A DNA stretch of 6,348 bases from Nitriliruptoraceae bacterium (lineage in GTDB: Bacteria; Actinomycetota; Nitriliruptoria; Nitriliruptorales; Nitriliruptoraceae): contig SKTG01000009.1 of NCBI GenBank assembly GCA_007118045.1, positions 1 through 6,348 of the forward strand, given 5' to 3'. How positions within the stretch are numbered: position 1 is the first letter of the stretch; each line of letters opens with the position of its first letter. Below are positions 1-6,145 of this stretch, piece by piece. The notes below the pieces were generated by a model. That model worked only from the letters and a program-made list of their open reading frames with translations, was not told the DNA's origin and made no database searches. The position numbers and the translations under genes were made by a program.

Positions 1-253
1 CGCCGGGCCACTCCCCCCGCCCGCGCGTCGCCAGTGACGGGCCGCGGGGACGTGCGGTGGCCCTGGGGCGCCGCGCTTGGCCCCGAGCCGGAAGCGACCT
101 GTCGGAGCCGCCACAGAAGGGCGCGAGCATCTCCGAGAGCGTCTCGATCGGATCGGTGAACAACGAAGGCACGTTCCCCCCGTCGAGGGACGGGAGGCGG
201 AGCAGCCCCCACAGCGGGTCGCCGGTGCCGGCGAGAGATGGGTCGGCGTTCAC
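1..253 (-). CDS. Partial hypothetical protein, fourth gene of the tail operon (runs off left edge)
   Basis: An open frame starts with GTG at 253-251, overlaps the stop of the chaperone gene by four bases (GTGA), and stays open for 84 codons to the window edge. The N-terminal part looks protein-like: DPLWGLLRLPSLDGG is followed by FTDPIETLSEMLAPF, a short amphipathic stretch. Beyond about residue 48 it turns into Arg/Pro/Gly-rich sequence with no recognisable fold. The overlap suggests translational coupling to the upstream tail genes. In contractile tails, the gene after the assembly chaperone is often a small protein or the tape-measure protein, but nothing visible here identifies either. 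Other minus-strand frames are also open between about 1 and 180, so a frame change cannot be excluded. I do not recognise a family. The start is fairly sure; the reading frame beyond about residue 48 is less so. Confidence 0.5.
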   Translation of the reverse strand, partial: MNADPSLAGTGDPLWGLLRLPSLDGGNVPSLFTDPIETLSEMLAPFCGGSDRSLPARGQARRPRATARPRGPSLATRGRGEWPG

Positions 254-807
254 GGCTCGTCCGTCCCCTGGTGGTCGAGGTCCAGAAGCCGTTGCACACC
301 GGCCAGGTACACCGCGACCTGACCGGGGGTGAGCTGACCGACCTGCTCGGGGGTCCAGCCGAAGTGCTTCGCGAGCAGCAGATGGGTCTCTCCCAGGGGC
401 GAGCCGAGCGCGTCCTCAGCGCTCTGCCCACCGGAGGCGAGCCCCGAGATGGCATTGATCCGGTCGAGGAGGAACTGCACGAGCCCGACGTGGAGGCGGC
501 GGATGTCGGCGACCTCCAGGGTCGGCTCCACCAACGCTTCCTTGATCATCAGCACGGGGATGAGCCCCGGGTCCTCCCGCGCGGCCCTAGAGACCGTGGC
601 CAGTGCGCCGACGCTCAGCGGGCGGAGCCGTACCGCGCCCCGCGGCGCGTCGGAGTCGCCATCCGGCGCGAGCATCCCCGCGGGCACGTCGACCTCGTGG
701 ACCAGGGCGCTTCCGGCCAGCAGGTCCTCCGCGGACAAGGTCCGGTGCTCCTCCTCGGAGGCGGGCGCATGCACGTCACGATGGGTCTCGCGGCGGGGCT
801 CGGTCAT
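250..807 (-). CDS. Phage tail assembly chaperone-like protein
   Basis: A 185-aa protein, probably a cytoplasmic chaperone that holds the tape-measure protein during tail assembly and is not part of the finished tail. Residues 1-22 are charged and probably disordered. Residues 23-123 form a mixed alpha/beta body, with RLRPLSVGALATVSRAARED at 60-79 and a helix around QFLLDRINAISGL (111-123). The C-terminus has HFGWTPEQVGQLTPGQVAVYL (148-168), which closely resembles the W-T-P-x-Q-V ... Q-V-x-x-Y-L tail of many phage tail chaperones. Its ATG overlaps the tube stop codon (ATGA, 804-807), and its stop overlaps the next start (GTGA), so translation is likely coupled through three genes. No strong Shine-Dalgarno sequence precedes the start, which fits coupling. 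Many phages make the long chaperone form by a -1 frameshift; here the body and the WTPEQ tail are already in one frame. The call rests on the motif and gene order. Confidence 0.65.
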   Translation of the reverse strand: MTEPRRETHRDVHAPASEEEHRTLSAEDLLAGSALVHEVDVPAGMLAPDGDSDAPRGAVRLRPLSVGALATVSRAAREDPGLIPVLMIKEALVEPTLEVADIRRLHVGLVQFLLDRINAISGLASGGQSAEDALGSPLGETHLLLAKHFGWTPEQVGQLTPGQVAVYLAGVQRLLDLDHQGTDEP

Positions 808-1304
808 GCTTCTTCGAACGCGGTGCGCCTGGCCCGGAAGGAGACCTGCTCCATCACGAAGTCGTCCGCGGGGATGTGGTAGCGCCAGCTGTCGAACTTG
901 ACCCCGAAGACGTTGACGCGCACGAAGCTGTCCGGACGGGCCGAGTCGCGGAGCGTGGCGACGAGGTTGAAGTCCGGCTGCACGAAGTTCGCGTCGCCGG
1001 GCGGGCTGGAGGCTCCTTCGCCGAGCAGCAACCGAAGGAGCGCGCCGTTCACGTGGGCGCGCTCGGCCGTCCCGGAGACGGAGACCACGCCGGGACGCAA
1101 CTGCGTCGCGTAACGACGTCCGATCTCGTAGAAGGGACGCACGTCGCTGCTGACCAACATCGACACGTTGCGCAGCCGCCCCACCACGTCGCTGAGGTCG
1201 TAGTCCTCGACGATGGCCTCCGCGGCGGCACCGTCGGGGAAGTCGGTGTCCCCTGCGCCGAGGACCAGCGTGGCGTCGATGGCCCGGTAGACGTCGTCGG
1301 CCAT
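804..1304 (-). CDS. Contractile tail tube protein
   Basis: A 166-aa protein in the usual size range for the inner tube subunit of contractile tails, which stacks as hexamer rings inside the sheath. Sequence signs are an N-terminal strand with acidic segments (ATLVLGAG at 11-18), a central RPGVVSVSGTAERAHVNGAL region (70-89), and the block DFNLVATLRD, VRVNVFGVKFDSW, then IPADDFVMEQVSFRAR (111-159). The 'x-N-x-x-G-V-K-F-D-S-W ... E-x-V-S-F-R-A-R' pattern fits phage tube proteins in which strands pack to line the channel. It does not show the typical gp19-type N-terminus of the tubes in extracellular contractile injection systems. The start is ATG at 1304, with AAAGG about 11 bases upstream. It lies 64 bp downstream of the sheath gene and overlaps the chaperone gene by four bases. 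Position directly after the sheath strongly supports the call. Confidence 0.75.
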   Translation of the reverse strand: MADDVYRAIDATLVLGAGDTDFPDGAAAEAIVEDYDLSDVVGRLRNVSMLVSSDVRPFYEIGRRYATQLRPGVVSVSGTAERAHVNGALLRLLLGEGASSPPGDANFVQPDFNLVATLRDSARPDSFVRVNVFGVKFDSWRYHIPADDFVMEQVSFRARRTAFEEA

Positions 1305-1368
1305 GGTGGGATCTGCCTTTCTCGGCGCTGCCGCGCGCCCCTGCGGTCGAGCCTGCCGGGCGCGACGG

Positions 1369-3294
1369 TCACTGCAGGGTCATCGTCACCTTCACGAAAT
1401 GGATGCTGAACGTGGGCTTGAGTGTCATCTCGACCGCGACCTCGCCGGCGATCTCCTGCGCCCGGGTGGCGGAGACCTCGAGCTCGAAGCCGGTCAACGC
1501 CTCGTCCTCGACCATGCGGGTGAGGAACGCGTCGAGTGTGGACTTCAGGGCCGAGCGGACCCGGTCGTTGTTGAGGCGGCCGATGTAGGGGTTGGCAGCG
1601 GAGCGCACGCCGTACTTGGCGTAGTCGACGATGCGGCGGGTCGGGATCGCCGCGAAGGGAGTGCCTTCGCCGGCGGTGGTGACTCCCTTGAGGATCCGGA
1701 AACCGCGCTTATCCACCACGGCCAGGACGTCGGATCGGATCAGTTGTGCTTGTTCGGCGTGGTTGGCGTCGTAGGCCAGGCCCGGCACGTTGACCGTCTT
1801 GTTCGTCAAGCTGGTGTGCACCGGCGCGGACGAGAGCTGGCCGGCGACCGCTGCGGCCGTGTACCCGGGGGGAAGGGTCGTGCCGTTGGGGTCGGCGATA
1901 CCCGGGGCGACCACGATCACCCGGTCGTCGGCCATCTGGTGCGCCCGGAAGTCGTCCACGGTCTCTCCCGGCGCTCCGAGCACACCGATGCGCTCGTGCT
2001 CGGTGCGCGCGGTGCCGTGGAGATGCCCGAGCAGCACGTGACCCATGGAGGTGTCCTGACCGGCCAGAACGAGGATGTTCACCAGCCGGTTGGCGAGGCG
2101 CTCCAGCCCGCGCGCGTACTCGTCCGGGCCGGCGTCGGCACCGTCCGCACCCCGGGCGTTCCCCCCGGTGCCGAAGCGCTTCTCCACCCCCGCCTCCGGC
2201 AGCGCGTCGCCGTGGTCCTCGTCGGTGGTCGCGGTGGCCAACGCGGACTCGGCATCGACCCTCTCGGCGAGCATGCGCCCGTCCGGGACCACGAAGGACT
2301 CGGTGACGGGCTCACGCGACAGCGTGACCTCGACGCAGAACGCCGGATGCACCCGGTAGGTGGCGTGCAGCTCCTCGTCGCTCTGGGGCGCCTCGTCCTC
2401 AGCGAAGTCCAGTTGTCCGTTCCAGACGGTCACCCGAACCTCGCCCGGCTCCGGCTCGGGAGCGTCGGCCGCGTACGTGGCCACCACACGGTCGCCCTCG
2501 TCCGGCCCATCGTCGGGCGCGAAGACGAGCTCTCCGCCGTCGGTGATCCGCACTTCTCCCTCGTCCGGCGCGTCGCCGTCACCGAAGACGACGTCACCCT
2601 CCCCGTACTCCCTGATGACGTCGCCGTCGCTCGTGACCACGCGTACCCGGGTGACCGTTTGCTCGGCCACGATCGGGGTCTGGGCCAGCCTGAAGCGCCC
2701 TTCTTCGTCGGCGGTGACCTCCTCGTCCTCCACCACGCGGCGGTAGACGAGGTCGAAGACCTGGATCCCGCTGTCGCGGACGAGGCGGATCACGTTCTCC
2801 GGCGACTCCGCGACCCAGGCGTGGCCGAGCTGGTAGCTGGCCGCGCCACCCGCGTGGGTCTCGTCCTCGATGAGGCCGGCCTCGTCCGTCTGAGCGACAG
2901 CGATGGCGATGCTGTTGCCGGCGGTACCGGGATGGCGTGCCTCGAGGTGGGCCACGGGATCGCGATCGGTGCTCTTGACCGTGAAGGCCGCACGCCGCGC
3001 GGCCGTGCCCGCCACCCGGACGGCGAGGACCGACGCAGCACCGTTGGCATAGAGGTGTTCGAGGGCACGGGTGAGGGTGAGCGGCGTCTGCCCGTCCGAG
3101 GGGCGAGCGAAGTCGTCCGGGGGCCCGAACTCCTCCCTCGCGTGGGCCATGCCGGCGAGGGTGACGGGCTCCTCCAACGGGCCATCCGCGGCGGTGCCAA
3201 CCAGCCCCACGACCCCGGTGGTGACTCTCCCGGGCGAGATGAGCCCTTCGGCCCGCACGTCCACGTACGTCGATGGAATGACCATCTCGGTCAT
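1369..3294 (-). CDS. Contractile tail sheath protein with acidic insertion
   Basis: A 641-aa sheath subunit, which polymerises around the tail tube and contracts to drive it into a target. The N-terminus MVIPSTYVDVRAEG...PGRVTTGVVGLVGTA (from residue 4) is typical of sheaths. Residues about 395-500 hold a Rossmann-like core (LVNILVLAGQD, then RVIVVAPGIADP). Residues about 500-641 match the conserved sheath C-terminal domain: GFRILKGVTT, PTRRIVDYAKYGVR, then a final strand FSIHFVKVTMTL used for inter-subunit handshakes. Residues about 205-315 are an acidic beta-rich insertion with an internal repeat. I chose ATG 3294 (MTEMVIP...), with AGGGG nine bases upstream. A GTG at 3321 (650 aa) and ATGs at 3303 and 3285 are in frame but less well supported. 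Many sheaths are shorter (about 350-500 aa); the insertion explains the excess. It is the first gene of the visible tail operon and has a promoter-like sequence upstream. Confidence 0.93.
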   Translation of the reverse strand: MTEMVIPSTYVDVRAEGLISPGRVTTGVVGLVGTAADGPLEEPVTLAGMAHAREEFGPPDDFARPSDGQTPLTLTRALEHLYANGAASVLAVRVAGTAARRAAFTVKSTDRDPVAHLEARHPGTAGNSIAIAVAQTDEAGLIEDETHAGGAASYQLGHAWVAESPENVIRLVRDSGIQVFDLVYRRVVEDEEVTADEEGRFRLAQTPIVAEQTVTRVRVVTSDGDVIREYGEGDVVFGDGDAPDEGEVRITDGGELVFAPDDGPDEGDRVVATYAADAPEPEPGEVRVTVWNGQLDFAEDEAPQSDEELHATYRVHPAFCVEVTLSREPVTESFVVPDGRMLAERVDAESALATATTDEDHGDALPEAGVEKRFGTGGNARGADGADAGPDEYARGLERLANRLVNILVLAGQDTSMGHVLLGHLHGTARTEHERIGVLGAPGETVDDFRAHQMADDRVIVVAPGIADPNGTTLPPGYTAAAVAGQLSSAPVHTSLTNKTVNVPGLAYDANHAEQAQLIRSDVLAVVDKRGFRILKGVTTAGEGTPFAAIPTRRIVDYAKYGVRSAANPYIGRLNNDRVRSALKSTLDAFLTRMVEDEALTGFELEVSATRAQEIAGEVAVEMTLKPTFSIHFVKVTMTLQ

Positions 3295-3387
3295 GGCCCT
3301 CATCCCCTGTCCGGGTGACACCCCGCGGACGATCGACGGCCTAGCGCCCAGTCCTGCGGACCCAGCACCCTGCGGCGGTAACCGTCG

Positions 3388-3415
3388 ACCATACGCTTGT
3401 GGTATGGATTTTCAA
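3388..3415 (-). promoter_or_regulatory. Candidate promoter of the tail operon
   Basis: On the minus strand TTGAAA (3415-3410) and TATGGT (3393-3388) are separated by 16 bp, a plausible sigma-70-type -35/-10 pair (5/6 and 4/6 matches to consensus). Transcription would begin near 3381 and leave a leader of about 87 nt before the chosen sheath start at 3294. This is one of few AT-richer spots in the gap. It was found by eye and not tested. Confidence 0.4.
3389..3407. promoter_or_regulatory. Inverted repeat overlapping the candidate sheath promoter
   Basis: CCATAC (3389-3394) and GTATGG (3402-3407) are perfect reverse complements separated by 7 bp, a 19-bp footprint typical of a dimeric repressor site. 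It covers most of the -10 and the spacer of the candidate tail-operon promoter, so a protein bound here would block RNA polymerase. The arms are only six bases long, so chance cannot be excluded. No cognate regulator is identified. Confidence 0.35.
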
Positions 3416-3592
3416 GACCCGACCCTGACGTGGCAGTCGGCCTGGATGCACCGAGCGGCGTCGCTGGCACCGGTGTCGGTCTACATGGAGATGCCCCTGA
3501 CCTGGGCCTGAGCTGGACCCTTTCCTAGGCCGCGGTGGCGTCCCGGGTTCGGTGTGACAGCGACACGGACGTAGGTCCTGCATGACCTTCAT

Positions 3593-3609
3593 CCAAGTCT
3601 GAGACTTGG
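3593..3609. promoter_or_regulatory. 17-bp palindrome, possible operator
   Basis: CCAAGTCT and AGACTTGG are 8-bp perfect reverse complements around a single central G. Near-perfect symmetry with no loop is more like a protein-binding site than an RNA hairpin. It lies about 180 bp upstream of the candidate sheath promoter and about 100 bp past the ester cyclase stop. No binding protein can be named. Confidence 0.4.
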
Positions 3610-3623
3610 GTGCCTAGCAGCGT

Positions 3624-3676
3624 CCTGTCATCCAGCTGGGACCTCCCCGCGGCGACGGGACACTCTGGATGTCAGG
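3624..3676. terminator. Imperfect long stem-loop downstream of the ester cyclase gene
   Basis: CCTGTCATCCAG (3624-3635) pairs with CTGGATGTCAGG (3665-3676) at 11 of 12 positions, around a 29-nt loop that is itself GC-rich and could pair internally. It begins about 36 bp beyond the ester cyclase stop in the direction of transcription. That is a reasonable place for a terminator, but no T-run follows on the minus strand, so factor-independent termination is uncertain. It could instead be a paired DNA site. Confidence 0.3.
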
Positions 3677-3712
3677 TGTCCGTTCGCCGGGGGAGGCCCG
3701 AGCCGCGCCTGT

Positions 3713-4138
3713 CTACGCCGGTGACCTGGCGAGGTCGATGGCGCCGATCTGGATCATGAGAGAGAGCTGGTCCTGCTCGCACCACCTCTTCTCGAGCTTG
3801 GCCTCCCGCAGGACGGCCACGTCGTTCCCCGTGGTCTCGATGTGGTTCCCGCTGGGGGGGATCCCCATGAACTCGCCGGTGTGCCTGCCGGTCATGCGCC
3901 AACGCCAGGCGACCTGGCCATCGTCCACGAGCACGCGCTCGACCTGCGCCTGCACGTCGCTCAGAGCGGCATGCAGCGCCTGCACGAAGCTCTTGAGACC
4001 CTCTCGGTCCGGGGAGAACCCTTCCGGCATGGGGGTCTCGAAGTAGTCCTCGTGGGCAAGCTCATCGATGAGCTCTACCTTGCCTTCGCCGTACACGTCT
4101 TCGACGAGGCGCCGTATCACATCGCGTGGGTCCCGCAT
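3713..4138 (-). CDS. SnoaL-like ester cyclase / NTF2-fold protein
   Basis: A 141-aa cytosolic protein of the SnoaL-like polyketide cyclase/ester cyclase type. These form a cone-shaped alpha+beta barrel; few members have a known substrate. It begins with the usual helices (DVIRRLVEDVYGEGKVELIDELAHEDYFE, residues about 4-33 in two parts), then REGLKSFVQALHAAL (44-58), and the hallmark segment TGRHTGEFMGIPPSGNHIE (83-101) with the G-x-P-P-x-G turn. The C-terminal strand has KRWCEQDQLSLMIQIGAI. Length is normal. The start is ATG 4138, because GGAGG sits 7 bases upstream; an in-frame start at 4300 would add 54 residues lacking family character. It lies 134 bp downstream of the LuxR-type regulator gene on the same strand, so the two may be linked, but the gap holds a strong dyad. 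A role in the tail system is not indicated; in actinobacteria such genes occur in many contexts. Confidence 0.85.
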   Translation of the reverse strand: MRDPRDVIRRLVEDVYGEGKVELIDELAHEDYFETPMPEGFSPDREGLKSFVQALHAALSDVQAQVERVLVDDGQVAWRWRMTGRHTGEFMGIPPSGNHIETTGNDVAVLREAKLEKRWCEQDQLSLMIQIGAIDLARSPA

Positions 4139-4221
4139 CCTTCGTCCTCCTCTTCCGTTCTCGGGAGTGCGGACGATCTCGATGCTGCAGCAGGGCACGG
4201 TGTGCTGGCTTCGGCCGCGAA

Positions 4222-4263
4222 GACCAATCTCGCGTTGGCCGGGATTGGTCCGAATGGACCAAT
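4222..4263. promoter_or_regulatory. 20-bp dyad plus extra half-site upstream of the ester cyclase gene
   Basis: ATTGGTCC (4244-4251) and GGACCAAT (4256-4263) are perfect 8-bp inverted arms around GAAT. A third copy of the half-site, GACCAAT, lies at 4222-4228. The dyad starts 10 bp beyond the regulator stop and about 106 bp before the ester cyclase start. It could be an operator for the ester cyclase or a hairpin ending the regulator transcript. With no T-run after it and a repeated half-site next to it, a protein-binding site seems more likely. Confidence 0.45.
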
Positions 4264-4272
4264 GAGGGCTGC

Positions 4273-5901
4273 TCAGACGAGGTCGTGCTCGTGGGCCCAT
4301 GCGGCCGCGGCAGTGCGGGAGGGAACCCTCAGCTTGGCCAGAAGGTTGGAGACGTGGCGCCGCACGGTATGAGGGCTGATGACGAGCTCGTCGGCGATCT
4401 CCTGGTTGCTGGAACCTCGGGCGAGTAGCTGCAGCACCTCCGTTTCGCGGGGGCTGAGCACCCCACCCCCTGGGCGGTGGTCGGTGGCCGACCGCTGGTC
4501 CAGCAACGCGCGGACCCTGTTCGCCTCTACGGTCGCGCCGAGGTGCTCGAAGGTCTGGGCTGCCGCGCGAGCCTGTTCGAGCGCGGGCTCGTGGCGCTCC
4601 AGGGACTGCAGCGCCCGCGCCAGCTCAGTCTGGGCCAGGGCTGTCTCGAAGGTCAGGCCGACCCGTTCGTAGGCCTCCAGAGCGGGCTGCAGCGACGCCC
4701 TGGCCGTGTCCGGGTCACCGTCGGCCAGAGCCAGCCGCCCCCGGAGGTGGTGCGCGGTCCCCGTCAACCAGTCGGTGCCGGCAGCCTCGGCGACCGCCTC
4801 GAGCTCGGTCACCGCCTCGTCGGCCGCCGCCATCTCGCCCGCCGTGCATCGCAGGTCCGCCAAGAGCTCGAGAACGGTCACGCGCTCGATCAGATCAGCG
4901 TCGGGTATGCGCTCCAGCAGCCCTTCGGCCAGCTCCCGCGCTGTCTCGAGATCGCCGCGGTCCCGGGCGAGGCGTGCCGCGCCGAGGACCCCGCCCGGCT
5001 GCGGTTGGGCGCGCTCGAACAGAGTCGCGGCCTCATCGAGCCGTCCTTGTCGGCGTCGCAGCTCTCCGAGGCGCTCGAACACCGTCAACGACCACGCCGG
5101 TCGGGTCTGCAGCGCCTCGATCGCCCGTTCGAGCTGTTCCTCCGCCTCGGCCCAGCGGCCCCGGGCCACCAGCACCGAGGCGTGATGGGCCCGACAGAAG
5201 TCCAGATACCCCGGCATGTCGTTGCGTTCGCAGTAGGCCATGTACTGCTCGCACCACTGCGCGGCGCGCTCGACGTCGCGCACCCGCTCGCAGGCGAAGA
5301 TCACGAAGCAGCAGATGCCGGACACCGCCTTGAAACCCTTCACCTCGCCGCCGACGGCGGCGACGGCGGCCTCGTCCAGCCTGCGCAGCCCTTCGTGTAC
5401 CTCGCCCAGGCCCACCAGCGCCAGCCCCTCCAGCGCCAGCCCCATCATCTCCGGATCCAGCAGCGCGAGATCCGCCGCCAGCTTGTGCGCGCCGGAGGCC
5501 AGCTGCCGGGTGTAGGCCATGTCCCCGGCGGTGTGGTAGGCCACCTCGGCCTCCCGCAGCCCCAGCCACACCTGCTCGGCGCCCGGTTCGAGCTCGTCCA
5601 GCAGACGGTGGGCGCGCTGGAACCACCCGTTGGCCACCGGCAGCTCGAGCCGGAACACCGCATGGTCGAAACCCAGCTCGGTGGCCACCCGACCCGCCCC
5701 GACGTCGTCACCCCGCTCGCGGAAGAGCTCGTACGCACGCTGCCGCACGCTCAGCACTTCCGAGGCGTCCTCCAGCCACCAGGCCGCCTCAGCCAGCCCC
5801 TCCAGCGCCTCGGCGCTCTCCCGTTCTCCCAGCGCCGCCGCGAAACCGGCCCGAGCCTCCTGCCAGCGCCCCTGCCGCAGCGCCACAGCGGCGGCGTCCA
5901 A
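4273..5901 (-). CDS. TPR-repeat LuxR-family transcriptional regulator
   Basis: A 542-aa DNA-binding regulator. Residues about 1-470 are helical repeats of TPR type, for example GRWQEARAGFAAAL near the start, GRWAEAEEQLERAIEAL, and RRRQGRLDEAATLFERA, likely sensing a partner or ligand. Residues 482-542 are a complete LuxR/GerE helix-turn-helix: LSPRETEVLQLLARG, NQEIADELVISPHTVRRHVS, then NLLAKLRVPSRTAAAA. There is no Walker A motif, so it is not the large ATPase LAL type, and there is no receiver domain. The pattern with AAWWLED, ACERVRDVERAAQWC and the closing AAAAWAHEHDLV matches a group of standalone TPR-LuxR regulators common in actinobacteria. The start is TTG 5901; a stop codon lies seven codons upstream in frame, and AGGGGG sits 9 bases before it. 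A GTG five codons in is an alternative. Target genes are unknown; the adjacent ester cyclase gene is a candidate. Confidence 0.92.
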   Translation of the reverse strand: MDAAAVALRQGRWQEARAGFAAALGERESAEALEGLAEAAWWLEDASEVLSVRQRAYELFRERGDDVGAGRVATELGFDHAVFRLELPVANGWFQRAHRLLDELEPGAEQVWLGLREAEVAYHTAGDMAYTRQLASGAHKLAADLALLDPEMMGLALEGLALVGLGEVHEGLRRLDEAAVAAVGGEVKGFKAVSGICCFVIFACERVRDVERAAQWCEQYMAYCERNDMPGYLDFCRAHHASVLVARGRWAEAEEQLERAIEALQTRPAWSLTVFERLGELRRRQGRLDEAATLFERAQPQPGGVLGAARLARDRGDLETARELAEGLLERIPDADLIERVTVLELLADLRCTAGEMAAADEAVTELEAVAEAAGTDWLTGTAHHLRGRLALADGDPDTARASLQPALEAYERVGLTFETALAQTELARALQSLERHEPALEQARAAAQTFEHLGATVEANRVRALLDQRSATDHRPGGGVLSPRETEVLQLLARGSSNQEIADELVISPHTVRRHVSNLLAKLRVPSRTAAAAWAHEHDLV

Positions 5902-6104
5902 CGACCACCACCCCCTGAGCTAGACGCTGGGTCTGTGAGCTGCTGTCCGTCGGCGGGCATCGGGATGATCCGCGACCCGCCGCCACCGGGCCTCCACCGG
6001 CGGCCTCACCCCTCGAGGAAACACAACCAAGGGTATCCACGCGCGCCTCGACCAACCAGCCCCGGGGTTGCCGCGCCTCGACCAACCAGACCCGGGTTTG
6101 CCGC
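5902..6104. other. Upstream region of the LuxR-type regulator gene
   Basis: About 200 bp without a supported gene. It holds the regulator's Shine-Dalgarno-like AGGGGG, an AT-richer patch near 6017-6037 and the tandem 30-bp repeats. I could not find a convincing -35/-10 pair on the minus strand. Confidence 0.6.
6042..6101. repeat. Two tandem copies of a 30-bp repeat
   Basis: Positions 6042-6071 and 6072-6101 are direct, abutting copies, identical at 28 of 30 positions (differences at 6060/6090 and 6067/6097). Each holds CGCGCCTCGACCAACCAG, then a CCCGGG-like centre and TTGC. On the minus strand the unit reads as TTGGTCGAGGCGCG, resembling GGTTGGTCGAGG-type intergenic repeats that I recall from actinobacterial genomes. 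The array ends about 140 bp upstream of the regulator start. Duplicate protein-binding sites or a scattered repeat family are both possible. Confidence 0.85.
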
Positions 6105-6145
6105 ATGCGATCGGCAGGTCCACACCTCCCCGCGGCTCTCCCGAC

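Larger units (their letters stand above)
3295..3712. other. Intergenic region between ester cyclase and sheath genes
   Basis: About 420 bp with no convincing gene. Short open frames exist on both strands, for example a 35-codon plus-strand frame from ATG 3404 to 3511, but none has a ribosome-binding site or recognisable protein. The region holds the candidate sheath promoter with its overlapping dyad (3388-3415), a 17-bp palindrome (3593-3609) and an imperfect 12-bp stem (3624-3676). Its size and dyad content suggest a control region for the tail operon plus the 3' end of the ester cyclase transcript. Confidence 0.6.

Noticed and set aside
1303..3318. A 671-codon plus-strand open frame opposite the sheath gene
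   Set aside because: It is the antisense shadow of the sheath gene in GC-rich DNA; its translation is His/Gly/Val/Arg-rich with no family pattern, while the minus-strand frame is a clear sheath.
3404..3511. A 35-codon plus-strand peptide in the gap upstream of the sheath
   Set aside because: No ribosome-binding site, it overlaps the candidate minus-strand promoter, and the peptide has no recognisable character.
3341..3592. An 83-codon minus-strand frame upstream of the sheath
   Set aside because: Arg/Pro/Gly/Cys-rich, low protein character, no ribosome site; looks like chance openness.
4139..4300. N-terminal extension of the ester cyclase to an upstream start
   Set aside because: The extra 54 residues run through the dyad and lack family similarity, whereas GGAGG is correctly spaced before ATG 4138.
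5902..6040. Minus-strand promoter for the LuxR-type gene
   Set aside because: TTGG-type boxes exist near 6025-6055, but no -10 box lies at an acceptable distance, so no site is called.
6042..6101. CRISPR array
   Set aside because: The two repeats abut with no spacers and there are only two copies; no cas gene is visible.
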